Below are positions 1-8,267 of a stretch of DNA of 64,000 nucleotides, in pieces. Made by a program: the position numbers and the translations under genes. Under the pieces are notes generated by a model. It ran no database searches. It saw nothing but the letters and a program-made list of their open reading frames with translations, and had not been told where the DNA came from. The stretch comes from CAWCLK01 sp963796225 (GTDB lineage: Bacteria > Actinomycetota > Nitriliruptoria > Nitriliruptorales > Nitriliruptoraceae), in contig CAWCLK010000033.1 in NCBI GenBank assembly GCA_963796225.1, positions 1-64,000 of the forward strand. The letters are read 5' to 3'. Positions within the stretch are counted from its first letter, which is position 1, and every line of letters begins with the position of its first letter.

Positions 1-109
1 CCGTGGCCGACGGGGTGGTGTCCGCGGTGTCGGATCCGCCGCCGCAGGCCGTGGCCAGCAGGGCGGTCGCCAGCACGAGGCCGGCGGTGCGGGTGGGTCG
101 GACGGTCAT
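1..109 (-). CDS. Lipoprotein N-terminus, probable thiamine-uptake binding protein (partial)
   Basis: Only the first 36 residues are inside the window. They begin MTVRPTRTAGLVLATALL and reach a lipobox (LLATAC) with the lipidated Cys at residue 20, followed by a Gly/Ser/Thr-rich linker, the pattern of an exported lipoprotein such as an ABC transporter solute-binding protein. Its ATG overlaps the TGA of the thiamine diphosphokinase gene (ATGA), so both are in one operon behind the TPP riboswitch. Role in thiamine or precursor uptake is inferred from this context alone; the binding domain is outside the window. Confidence 0.7.
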   Translation of the reverse strand, partial: MTVRPTRTAGLVLATALLATACGGGSDTADTTPSAT

Positions 110-799
110 GGGGTCGGACCTTCGTCTCGGATGCGGGTGCGCAGGTGCGTCCCGAGCGCCCCGGGCTGGACGGCCAGCAGCACGCCGGCCGCCACCTCCA
201 CCCGGGCCTCGGGCTGCGCGAACTCGTTGGAGACACCCCGGGACGAGCCGACGGCCAAGTCCTCGTGGTCGAGGGGGTAGAGCAGGCCGCGTCGTCGTGA
301 CCCCGCTGGCGGGGCCGTGGACGGGCAGCAGGGACACCAGCTCGCCGGGCGTGCCGGCCAGGGCCGCGGTCGAGCGCACCACGGTCACCGTGGCGTCGCC
401 CATCCGCGCGGTCACCTCGACCGACGCGTACGCCGGCGAGGCCAGCAGCATCGCGTTGGCGAGCAGGTGGTCGAGCCGACCCCCGTGCCCGCCGACGACG
501 ACGAGGCGGTCCGCCCCGTGCTCGAGCGCGGCGTCCATGGCCAGCGCGAGGTCGGTCTGGTCCTTGGCGGCGGGGTGCTCGCGCACCTCGACCCCGGCCT
601 CGCGGGCGCTCGCCAGCGAGCGGGGGTCCACCGAGTCGAGGTCACCGACGACGAGGTCGACGGTCATCCCGAGCGCCAGCGCCACGTGCAGCCCCGAGTC
701 GGCGGCGATCACGCGGGCGTCCGGCGGCAGCGTCGCGGCGACGTGCGAGGGCACGGGGTCGCCCCCGGCCACCGCCACGACCACACGTGACGACTGCAT
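106..799 (-). CDS. Thiamine diphosphokinase (one frame break)
   Basis: Transfers diphosphate from ATP to thiamine to give TPP. The start MQSSRVVVAVAGGDPVPS is followed by the family motifs: AADSGLHVAL, VVGDLDSVDP with the paired Asp residues that bind metal and ATP, KDQTDLALAMDAAL, and GGHGGRLDHLLANAML. About 231 codons, normal for the family. The reading frame breaks near 289-300: upstream ends in GVTTT, and the next frame resumes with GLLYPLDHEDLAVGSSRGVS and runs to the TGA that overlaps the next gene, so a single-base error is likely. A good ribosome site (AGGAAGGT) lies 8 bases before the ATG, inside the 3' side of the riboswitch, consistent with control of translation by TPP. Confidence 0.88.
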
Positions 800-808
800 C
801 CGCGCACA

Positions 809-902
809 CCTTCCTCCGCTGGCATGATCCAGCTCAGGTTCCACGGGTCGGTGGCGCGTGCGGCCACCCTCTCAGCCCGACGCGTGCTCGGACTCCCCGG
901 GT
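809..902 (-). promoter_or_regulatory. TPP riboswitch (THI element)
   Basis: Read on the minus strand it contains the hallmark pieces in order: a GGGGAGTCC 5' stem near 892-900, GGGCTGAGAGGGT near 869-880, ACCGACCCGTGGAACCTGA near 835-853, GCTGGATCATGCCAGCGGAGG near 813-833, and a final AGGAAGGT near 809-816. CTGAGA and GAACCTGA...ATGCCAGCG are the conserved pyrimidine- and pyrophosphate-sensor segments of this class. It ends about 10 bases before the ATG of thiamine diphosphokinase, and its 3' end includes the ribosome binding site, which suggests translational gating. Confidence 0.95.
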
Positions 903-947
903 GTCTTCGTCCGCGCCGCCCGGGGAAGGGCGACGCTGACGTCCAGC

Positions 948-3598
948 CTACCGGCGGGCTCGCCCACGGCGCAGGCCCGCCCCGCCGGCCAGGGCCAGCA
1001 CGCCGAGCAGGCCCAGCCCGCCGCCGGTGGTGGGCAGGGGCAGGTCGGGGCGCCCCGGCGGCGACGACGGCGGGCCCGCGGGCACGTCGACCGGGGCGGC
1101 GCCGGCGGCGTTGGTCACGACCTCCGACGAGACCAGGTCCGCGGCGATCTCCTCCTCGGTGAAGGCCACGTCGACCCACTGCTCGTCGGACCACAGGCGG
1201 GTCTGGTCGTCCTGGTGGGCGCTGGTCGGGTCGCTGGACTGCGAGTAGGTGAGGATGGTGGACGCGTCCACGCCCTCGTCGGTGAAGGCCACGGCCTGGA
1301 TGTGCGACGAGCCGTAGCTGACGGGGTAGCGCACGTCGGTGTTGGCCGTCGGGTTGTTCACGGCGATGGCGTTGGCGTTGCCGGTGCTGCCGTAGCCGCC
1401 GTGGATCGGGATGTCCCCGGCGCCCTCGTCCCCGGCCTTCTGCAGGTCGCCGAGCGGGGCGTCGTAGGGGATCCCGGCGTCGTCCAGCGCGGCCGCGGCG
1501 GCCTCGAAGGCGGCCAGCACGTCGGCGTTGTCCTCGTCGAGGTCGCGGGGCGTGGTCACCGGGTCGGCCGCGTCGAAGGGCACCTCGAACCGGTCCGTGG
1601 TGGTCGGTGAGGTCGTCGACGCCTGCGGCGTGCGGCCCCAGAACTCGCGGAACAGGTGCGCCCCGACGCTGTCGGTGTCGGTGTGGCCGTCCCAGGCCGC
1701 CAGCGTGTCGCAGAAGCGGCGTGTCCACGCCGGAGGCGCGGCAGGCGGTGTCGAGGTCGCCGTTCTCGCGGGCCACCTCGGCGCCGAAGACGCGGTTGGT
1801 GGTCTCGACCCGCTTGAGCTGCTCCTTGGTGAACAGGTTCGGTCCGCCGAAGCCGTCGGAGCCGTCGAGGCGGTCCATGACGTAGCGGTAGACCATGCGC
1901 GTCCGCAGGGTGCGCTCGCACTGCTCGCAGCCGATGATCGGCGAGTAGCCCTCGAGCCGGGTGTCGGGGTTGGGCAGCCAGTAGCTGTCGTTGGCGTTGA
2001 CCACCCAGTCCCGGGTGGTGACGTCGGGCAGGTTCGACGGGCCCAGCGTGCCGGCGCGGGAGGCGTCGTCGTCGCTGCCCCAGGCGCAGTCGGACGATGC
2101 GCGGGTGCCGTCGAGGCCGGGCAGGCCGGCCAGCTCGAACAGCACGCGCCCGATCGGCGTCATGCACTGCTCGATCTGGTCCGCGGTCACGTGCGGCACC
2201 ACGGAGTGGTCCGCGTACAGCGCGTCGCCGTCGCGGTCCGCCGCGATGGTGTTGACCCACGGCATGCCGGCGGCCTCGTCCTGGGCGGCGAGCAGCTCGC
2301 CGACCGAGTGGGTCCGCCCCATCTCGAAGAACACGTCGAGCGTGCGCAGGTGCTCGGCGTTGGCGTCACGGAAGGCCCACACGCTGGTCGGCGTCCAGCC
2401 CATCAGCAGGTCCGGGGCGTCCAGCACGAAGCCCTCGTCGGTCGCCCACAGGTCCTCGGTGGTGGTGGAGCCGTCGGGCAGCTCGACCTCGACCTCGCGG
2501 CGCTCGACCTCCTTCACGCCCCCGTCGGCGGTCGCGTAGGTCGTGTCCGCGCCCGGCACCAGCCGGTACTCGTAGGGGGTGAAGCGGTACGCGGTCGAGA
2601 CGGTGTGGGTCCAGGCGACGTCCTCGTTGAAGCCGATGTTGACCACCGGCGAGCCGTGCAGCATGGCCCCGTACACGTCGTACTCACCGGGGATGCGCAG
2701 GTGGCTCTGCGTGAAGCGGTAGCGGCCCTGCCACGGGAAGTGCGGGTTGCCCAGCACCATCCCGCGCCCCGTCGTGGTGGCGTTGGCGCCCAGCGCGGTG
2801 CCGTTGGAGCCGAAGGGGGTCTCGGGGTCCTTGCCCAGCCCGGCGCGCAGCTCGTCGGCCGAGGGCAGCTGGTGCGGGGACGGGCGAGAAGGACGGGGCG
2901 GCGGCGGTGGCCCCGGCGCCCGGCTCGGGGACACCGACCAGGCCGAGCGGCAGGCCGGTCTCGCCGGACACCGACGGCGGCTCGGCGTCGGCGATCTCCT
3001 GCACGAACACGCCGGCGGAGGCGAGCAGGTTGGCGGCGTAGATCCCGCGGTAGAGGTCGATGGGCTCGGCCTTCTGGTACCCACGGGGCGCCCTTGCAGG
3101 CCGGGTCGTCGATCCCGTCGGCCCCGCCGACGTCGTCGAGGTACTGGTTGAGCCCGGCCACGTAGCCCTCGACCATCTCGCGGACCTCGGGGCCCGGGGC
3201 GACCCCGGGCTCGTCCGAGGCCAGCAGGTCCTCCACCACGCCCCGCTGGATGATGTCGCCGAAGACGGTGTCCACCGCGAGGTTGGTGGCGTTCAGCGTG
3301 ACCTGGTCGTCGTAGCGCTCGTCGGGCCCGAAGTACTTCGACCGCTGGGCACGCGCCGTCACCAGGGTGTCGGCCAGCGAGCAGATGATGTCCTCGCCGG
3401 CCCCGTAGCCCTGCCCGAACCCGAGCGACCCGAAGTCGTCGGCGAGGATGTGCGGGATGCCGTAGGAGGTCCGGCGGATCTCGGCCCGGTAGACCCGGTC
3501 CGGCCGCCCTCCTGGCCCAGGGCGGCCGGGGCGAGCAGGGCGACGGTGCCGGCAGCTGCCACCGTGGCGGTCAGGGCGCGGGGGAGACGAAGGGTCAC
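948..3598 (-). pseudogene. Penicillin-acylase-family amidase with LPTTG wall anchor (frame-broken)
   Basis: Ntn-hydrolase that would cleave acyl amides outside the cell; nearest in motif style to aculeacin A / acyl-homoserine-lactone acylases (PvdQ-like). GTG start at 3598 with GGAG 8 bases upstream gives a signal peptide (VTLRLPRALTATVAAAG...), then the alpha part (VYRAEIRRTSYGIPHILADD), then the beta part with the nucleophile Ser in FGSNG, then GRGMVLGNPHFPW and NIGFNEDVAWTHTVS. The C-terminus is LPTTGG, a 15-residue hydrophobic stretch and RRGRARR, a classic sortase signal. About 880 codons, the usual size. Frame breaks occur near 3505, 3085, 2885 and 1725. All segments remain well conserved, so sequencing indels are more likely than decay, but the gene is not open as given. 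Confidence 0.82.
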
Positions 3599-3744
3599 GA
3601 GGGGGCTCCGGGGCAGGGCGGGGGTGGCACCGGGAGGTTCGCCCCGGCCGGCTCGGATACCTCCCGGGATCCGGACCCTCTGCCCTTCGACCCACGCCCA
3701 GCGTGGGCCCAAGGGCCGAGGGTCCGAGCCCGGCCCGAAGGGCT

Positions 3745-3771
3745 TGAGACGATGGGACTGGTAGCGTCTCA
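3745..3771. promoter_or_regulatory. 27-bp palindromic operator, site A
   Basis: Arms TGAGACG (3745-3751) and CGTCTCA (3765-3771) are perfect inverted repeats around ATGGGACTGGTAG. It shares register and about ten invariant positions with four other 27-bp sites in this window (8223, 12385, 15511, 36013). It lies 29 bases before the GTG of the MpaB-type oxygenase at 3800. Length and symmetry suit a TetR-family dimer; the TetR gene at 9761 is the obvious candidate (inference). Confidence 0.75.
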
Positions 3772-3799
3772 CTGGCCCGGCCGAGGAGAGGGGACACGC

Positions 3800-4705
3800 G
3801 TGGGTGCCGAGGACGGGTACTTCCCGCGGTCGACGTCGCTGGCGCGCCGCATGATGGAGGAGCGGGTCGTCGCGCTGTACTACGGCCAGCGCGCGTCGCT
3901 GGTCGGGGCGCTCGAGGCGCTGGCGTTCGTGGGCACGACGCTGCACACCTACGCCGGCGGCGGGAAGCTCTACGCCCGCATGCTGCGCACGGCCACCTCG
4001 TTCGAGACGATCTGGCACGGCTCGCGCGCCGAGGCCGACGCCGAGCTCGCCCGCGTCCAGGCGATGCACGAGCAGGTGTCGGGCACGATCGGGCAGGACA
4101 TCGCCCCGCAGTACCCGGCCGGGACGACCTACGCGGCCTTCGACCCGTGGTTGTCCTACATGACGATGGCGTTCCTCGCGGACTCCTCCCGTGCGATCTA
4201 CGAGGCGTTCGTCCGTCCCCTGAACCGGCACGAGCTCGAGGCCTGGTGGCAGGACTGGCTGACCTTCGGCGAGATGTACGGCATGACCCGCTCCGCGGTC
4301 CCGGCGACGTACGCCGGCTTCCGGGAGCAGTTCGACGGCTGGCTGCACTCCGACCAGCCGCACCTGACGCGTCGGGCGAGACGGGCGGGGATGACGCTGC
4401 TCGACGTCGAGCTGCCGACGCTCCTGCAGCCGTTCAACCAGGCGGCGCGACTGGTCGTGGTCGGCACGGTGCAGCCGCGGGTCCGGGAGCTGTACGGGCT
4501 GCCCTGGACGCGCCGGGACCAGCTGGCCTTCGACGCCGTCACGCGGGCCTCGCGGACCCTGCGCCCCGTCACCCCGCGCGTGGTGGCGACGGGGCGGCTG
4601 ACACCGCTCGGGAAGGCCCTGTTGCCCATCGCCGAGAAACGGCTCACCGCCCGCGTGGGACGGCCCCGCCCCGACTCCGATGGGGCGTCGGCCCGGTCGG
4701 CCTGA
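3800..4705 (+). CDS. MpaB/DUF2236-family oxygenase (paralog 1)
   Basis: A roughly 300-residue protein of the DUF2236 family, which includes mycophenolate-pathway oxygenase MpaB and the haem-containing rubber oxygenase Lcp. Visible family blocks: ARRMMEERVVALYYGQRA near the start, LVGALEALAFVGTTLHTYAG, YAAFDPWLSYMTMAFLADS, and RVRELYGLPWTRRDQLAFDA near the C-terminus. I place the start at GTG 3800, preceded by GAGGAGAGGGGA, rather than ATG 3752, which falls inside the operator. A second copy lies at 7298-8200. The next gene, a luciferase-like monooxygenase, follows after 35 bases. Substrate unknown; a role in opening hydrophobic compounds is inferred from the oxygenase-rich neighbourhood. Confidence 0.85.
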   Translation: MGAEDGYFPRSTSLARRMMEERVVALYYGQRASLVGALEALAFVGTTLHTYAGGGKLYARMLRTATSFETIWHGSRAEADAELARVQAMHEQVSGTIGQDIAPQYPAGTTYAAFDPWLSYMTMAFLADSSRAIYEAFVRPLNRHELEAWWQDWLTFGEMYGMTRSAVPATYAGFREQFDGWLHSDQPHLTRRARRAGMTLLDVELPTLLQPFNQAARLVVVGTVQPRVRELYGLPWTRRDQLAFDAVTRASRTLRPVTPRVVATGRLTPLGKALLPIAEKRLTARVGRPRPDSDGASARSA

Positions 4706-4740
4706 CACCCTTGCCCGGACGCCCCGCACCAAGGACTCCC

Positions 4741-5781
4741 ATGCGCATCGCCAACTTCCTGCAGTACGCCGGTGATCCCCGGGCCGCGGCCGACCAGGTC
4801 GTCGCCCAGGAGAAGGCCGGGCTGGACATCGTCTGGATCGCCGAGGCCTACGGCTTCGACTCGCCCACGCTGATGGGCTACCTCGCCGCGAAGACCGAGA
4901 CGGTGCAGATCGGCTCGGCGATCCTGAACGTGTACTCGCGCACGGCCGGGGCGCTGGCCCAGACGGTGGCGGGGCTGGACAACGTCTCGCAGGGCCGGGC
5001 GATCCTGGGACTCGGGGCGTCGGGGCCGCAGGTGATCGAGGGCTTCCACGGCGTGCCCTACGCCAGGCCCATGACCCGCACCCGCGAGACCATCGACGTG
5101 GTCCGGGCGTTCCTGCGCCGTGAGGAGCCGGTCACCTACGACGGCCGCACGATCCAGCTGCCGCTGCCGGAGGGCCAGGGCCTCGGGGCGGGCAAGGCCC
5201 TGAAGATGCTGACGCACCCGGAACGCAACGAGGTGCCGATCTACGTGGCGGCGCTCGGGCCGAAGAACGTGCAGATGACCGCCGAGGTCGCCGACGGGTG
5301 GATCCCGCACCTGTACGTGCCCGAGCACGCCGATGCGGTGTGGGGCGAGGACCTGGCCACGGGGCGCGAGCAGCGCGACGCCTCGCTCGGCGACCTCGAG
5401 GTCGTCGCCGGCGGGATGCTGGCGGTCGCCGAGGGCGAGCACCGTGAGAACCTGCTCAACCTGGGCCGGGCCATGGTGGCGCTGTACGTCGGCGGCATGG
5501 GCTCGCGCGAGAAGAACTTCTACAACGACCTGTTCGTGCGGTACGGCTGGGAGCAGGAGGCCAAGGAGATCCAGGACCTCTACCTGGACGGCAAGAAGCG
5601 TGAGGCCGAGGCCAAGGTGCCGTTCGAGGCGCTCGAGCAGATGAACCTGGTCGGCTCGCCGGGGTTCATCCAGGAGCGCATCGCCGCCTTCCGCGAGTCC
5701 GGCGTCACCATCCTCAACACGATCCCGGTCACCGAGGACGCTCCCGGGGCGATCGCCCAGGTGAAGGAGTGGATCGGGTGA
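4741..5781 (+). CDS. LLM-class flavin-dependent oxidoreductase
   Basis: A 346-residue luciferase-like TIM-barrel protein that would use FMN or F420. It starts MRIANFLQYAGDPRAAADQV, and shows GLDIVWIAEAYGFDSPTLMG, a QIGSAILNVYSRTAGALAQT block (the usual beta-strand with the flavin-contacting NVYSR), GRAILGLGASGPQVIEGFHG, and PIYVAALGPKNVQMTAEVADGW. These resemble F420-dependent members common in actinobacteria. The AAGGA ribosome site lies 6-10 bases before the ATG. It probably shares a transcript with the MpaB-type oxygenase 35 bases upstream and hence operator A. The substrate cannot be deduced. Confidence 0.9.
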   Translation: MRIANFLQYAGDPRAAADQVVAQEKAGLDIVWIAEAYGFDSPTLMGYLAAKTETVQIGSAILNVYSRTAGALAQTVAGLDNVSQGRAILGLGASGPQVIEGFHGVPYARPMTRTRETIDVVRAFLRREEPVTYDGRTIQLPLPEGQGLGAGKALKMLTHPERNEVPIYVAALGPKNVQMTAEVADGWIPHLYVPEHADAVWGEDLATGREQRDASLGDLEVVAGGMLAVAEGEHRENLLNLGRAMVALYVGGMGSREKNFYNDLFVRYGWEQEAKEIQDLYLDGKKREAEAKVPFEALEQMNLVGSPGFIQERIAAFRESGVTILNTIPVTEDAPGAIAQVKEWIG

Positions 5782-5932
5782 CGATCCGGCGCCGCCGTGC
5801 GCGCAGGCAGGCAGGACGCGCCGCAGCCTGAAGGGCCCGCCCGAACCGGCCGATGTGAGGGACGGGGCGTGCGACACTGTCCCGGTCGCGGGAACGCTCC
5901 CCTCCCTCCTCCTGCCTCGCCGAGGCCTCGCC

Positions 5933-7291
5933 ATGTTCCGTCCCTGGTCACGGCGCCGGACGTCCCGGCTCGTGGTGGCCTGCCTGGTCCTGTTCGTCGC
6001 CCTGACGGCCGGGGGCTTCACGGTCGTGGGCCTGGACGAGTCGCAGCGTGCCTTCGGCGACGAGGAGCTGGTCCTGGCCGAGGCTGCCGCCCTGCGGGCC
6101 CACTTCGAGGACGAGCTCTACAGCACGTTCAACCTGGCCACGGGGGTGCGGGCCTACGTCGCGGCCTACCCGGCGCTGGCCGACCGTGACCGACTCGACC
6201 AGCTGCTCGGGACGCTGGTCGGGGCGGGCGCGCACATCCTCGACATCGGCATCGCGCCCGACGACGTGGTCGAGGTGGTCCACCCGCTCGAGGGCAACGA
6301 GGCCGCCCTGGGTCTGGACTACCGCACCGTGCCCGAGCAGTACGCGTCGGTGCAGCAGGCCCGCCTGATCCGGCAGCCGGTCCTCGACGGACCGCTCGAC
6401 CTCGTCCAGGGGGGCCGGGGGCTCGTCAGCCGCACACCGGTGTTCCTCGACGACGGCTCGTACTGGGGCGTGATCACGCTGGTCATCGACGTCGACAGCG
6501 TCGTCGAGGCCGTGGAGGAGGAGTCCGCACCGGCGACCCTGCCCATCGACTGGGCGGTGCGCACCTGGTCGAACTACGGCGAGGTCCGCCCGCTGGTCGG
6601 CGACCAGGGCCTGTTCGGCCGGCCCGACGTCCGGCTCACCTTCGACGTGCCCAACGCCACCTGGGAGCTGGTCGCGTCCCGCGCCGTGACTGGCGGGCTC
6701 GACGGCCGAGCGACCGCCCTGCGGGTCGTGGCCCTGGTCATCGCCGCGGTCGTGAGCCTCCTGGTGTTCGAGGTCGTCCGCGAGCGGTGGAAGGCCGTCG
6801 CCCTGTCCCTGCACGACCCCCTCACCGGCCTGCCCAACCGTCGCCTGTTGGCTGACCGCATCGAGGGCGCCGTGGCCTCGGCCCGCCGCCGGGACCGACC
6901 CTTCGCCGTCGCGTTCATCGACCTCGACCACTTCAAGCGCATCAACGACACCCATGGCCACCGCGCCGGTGACCACCTGCTGCAGGAGGTCGCGCGGCGG
7001 CTGGAGGCCCGCACGCGCGCCACCGACACCGTGTCACGGGTCGGTGGGGACGAGTTCGTCCTGCTGCTCGCTGACGCCGACCCCGACGCCCTCCGCGAGC
7101 TCGTCGCCGACCTCGAGTCCGCGGTCACCGCCCCGGTGGCCTGGGAGGGCCAGGAGCTGCGGGTGGGCGTGTCCACCGGGGTGGCCGTCTATCCCCATGA
7201 CGGCACGGACGCGCAACGGCTCATCCAGCGGGCCGACCACGGCATGTACGTCGCCAAGCGCGACGGGCAGGACGTCCTCGACGGGGTCTGA
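5933..7291 (+). CDS. Membrane CHASE-like sensor with GGDEF diguanylate cyclase
   Basis: Makes cyclic di-GMP from two GTP. An N-terminal membrane helix follows RRRTSRL, then an extracellular sensor of about 250 residues resembling CHASE domains (FNLATGVRAYVAAYPAL, DIGIAPDDVVEVVHPLEG), a second membrane helix (VVALVIAAVVSLLVFEVV) and a GGDEF domain with HDPLTGLPNRRLLADRI, FIDLDHFKRINDTHGH and an intact RVGGDEFVLLL. No EAL domain. ATG 5933 is preferred over an in-frame ATG 26 codons upstream because the shorter form begins just before the basic, membrane-inserting segment. It meets the second MpaB-type gene tail to tail, 6 bases apart. The ligand is unknown. Confidence 0.88.
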   Translation: MFRPWSRRRTSRLVVACLVLFVALTAGGFTVVGLDESQRAFGDEELVLAEAAALRAHFEDELYSTFNLATGVRAYVAAYPALADRDRLDQLLGTLVGAGAHILDIGIAPDDVVEVVHPLEGNEAALGLDYRTVPEQYASVQQARLIRQPVLDGPLDLVQGGRGLVSRTPVFLDDGSYWGVITLVIDVDSVVEAVEEESAPATLPIDWAVRTWSNYGEVRPLVGDQGLFGRPDVRLTFDVPNATWELVASRAVTGGLDGRATALRVVALVIAAVVSLLVFEVVRERWKAVALSLHDPLTGLPNRRLLADRIEGAVASARRRDRPFAVAFIDLDHFKRINDTHGHRAGDHLLQEVARRLEARTRATDTVSRVGGDEFVLLLADADPDALRELVADLESAVTAPVAWEGQELRVGVSTGVAVYPHDGTDAQRLIQRADHGMYVAKRDGQDVLDGV

Positions 7292-7297
7292 TCCGCG

Positions 7298-8200
7298 TCA
7301 GCCCGCGGCCGCGTGGTGGCGCGCGAGTGCGCGCTCGATGCGGGGCCGGTTGCGCGGGTCGAGCGCGCGCAGCAGGGGCCCGCCGACGTGGAGGGTCGCG
7401 CCGGTGGCCACCACGTCAGGGACCAGCGGGCGCCCCGCCCGCAGCGACACGCGCAATCCGGCGTGGGCCGCCCGGTGGGCCGGCGTCCACCGCAGCCCGT
7501 ACGCCTGCCGGACCCGCCCCGGGAGCGTGCCGACGACCAGCAGGTAGGTGAAGTCGTTCACGCCCCGCAGCGGGAGCGGCAGCGGCCACTGCAGGGCGGC
7601 CAGGCCGGCGGTGCGGGCCAGTGGGATCAGGTGGGGGCGGTCCGAGTGCAGCCACCCGTCGAAGCGGGCGCGGAACTCGGCCCAGTCGCTGGTGGCCGCG
7701 TCGGACGGCATGCCGAACAGCTCGCCGAAGCGGACCCAGTCGTCGTGGTAGGCGTCGCGTTCGGCGGGGGTGAGGCGGCGGACGTAGGCCTCGTACAGCG
7801 CCAGCGCCGAGTCGCACAGGACGGCCATGGTGAACCAGGACAGCCACGGGTCGTGGGCGTCGTAGGACGTCCCGGCCGGGTAGGTCGGGGCGAGGTCGTC
7901 CGCCAGGGTCCCGCGGACCCGGCGGTGCATCCCCGCGACCCGCCGGACCGCGTGGTCCGCGCGGTCGCGGGAGCCGCGGATCACCGCGTCGAACATCGTG
8001 GCGGTCGAGACCAGGCGGTCGTAGTAGCGGGCGTCCTGCGCCGCGCGGCTGTGCAGCAGCGTGCCGGTGAACGCCAGGGGTTCGAGCGCCCCGACCACCA
8101 GCGCCCGCTGGCCGTAGAGCAGGCCGACGATGCGCTCGTCCATGACGCGGCGCAACACGGAGCGGCCCTGCGGGAACTCGCCGTCGTCCCTCGCGGTCAT
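7298..8200 (-). CDS. MpaB/DUF2236-family oxygenase (paralog 2)
   Basis: A 300-residue paralog of the protein at 3800-4705: LRRVMDERIVGLLYGQRA, LVVGALEPLAFTGTLLHS, DAHDPWLSWFTMAVLCDS, FGELFGMPSDAATSDW and VRQAYGLRWTPAHRAAH align block for block with it. Expected to be an oxygenase of the MpaB/Lcp-type DUF2236 family. The ATG at 8200 lies 23 bases from operator B, which it shares with the divergent P450 gene. An in-frame extension upstream (to 8764) runs antisense through the P450 gene and is not real. Substrate unknown. Confidence 0.85.
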   Translation of the reverse strand: MTARDDGEFPQGRSVLRRVMDERIVGLLYGQRALVVGALEPLAFTGTLLHSRAAQDARYYDRLVSTATMFDAVIRGSRDRADHAVRRVAGMHRRVRGTLADDLAPTYPAGTSYDAHDPWLSWFTMAVLCDSALALYEAYVRRLTPAERDAYHDDWVRFGELFGMPSDAATSDWAEFRARFDGWLHSDRPHLIPLARTAGLAALQWPLPLPLRGVNDFTYLLVVGTLPGRVRQAYGLRWTPAHRAAHAGLRVSLRAGRPLVPDVVATGATLHVGGPLLRALDPRNRPRIERALARHHAAAG

Positions 8201-8222
8201 GTGGTCGCTGTCCTCGGATCGG

Positions 8223-8249
8223 TGAGACGATGATACTGATACCATCTCA
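8223..8249. promoter_or_regulatory. 27-bp palindromic operator, site B
   Basis: Begins TGAGACGATGATACTG and ends ATACCATCTCA; imperfect dyad in the same register as sites A, C, D and E. It occupies most of the 67-base gap between the divergent MpaB-type gene (ATG 8200, minus) and the cytochrome P450 (ATG 8268, plus), so one bound dimer could control both. The P450 transcript also carries the TetR gene at 9761, making autoregulation likely (inference). Confidence 0.78.
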
Positions 8250-8267
8250 CGACATCGATGACGCCGG

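Noticed and set aside
3..827. Plus-strand open frame over the thiamine diphosphokinase gene
   Set aside because: The minus strand has kinase motifs, a ribosome site and a riboswitch; the plus frame is low-complexity Arg/Ser/Pro.
709..3084. A single long gene covering the acylase and the riboswitch
   Set aside because: The part below about 1725 is out of frame with the acylase and crosses the TPP aptamer; the true tail is in another frame and ends at 948.
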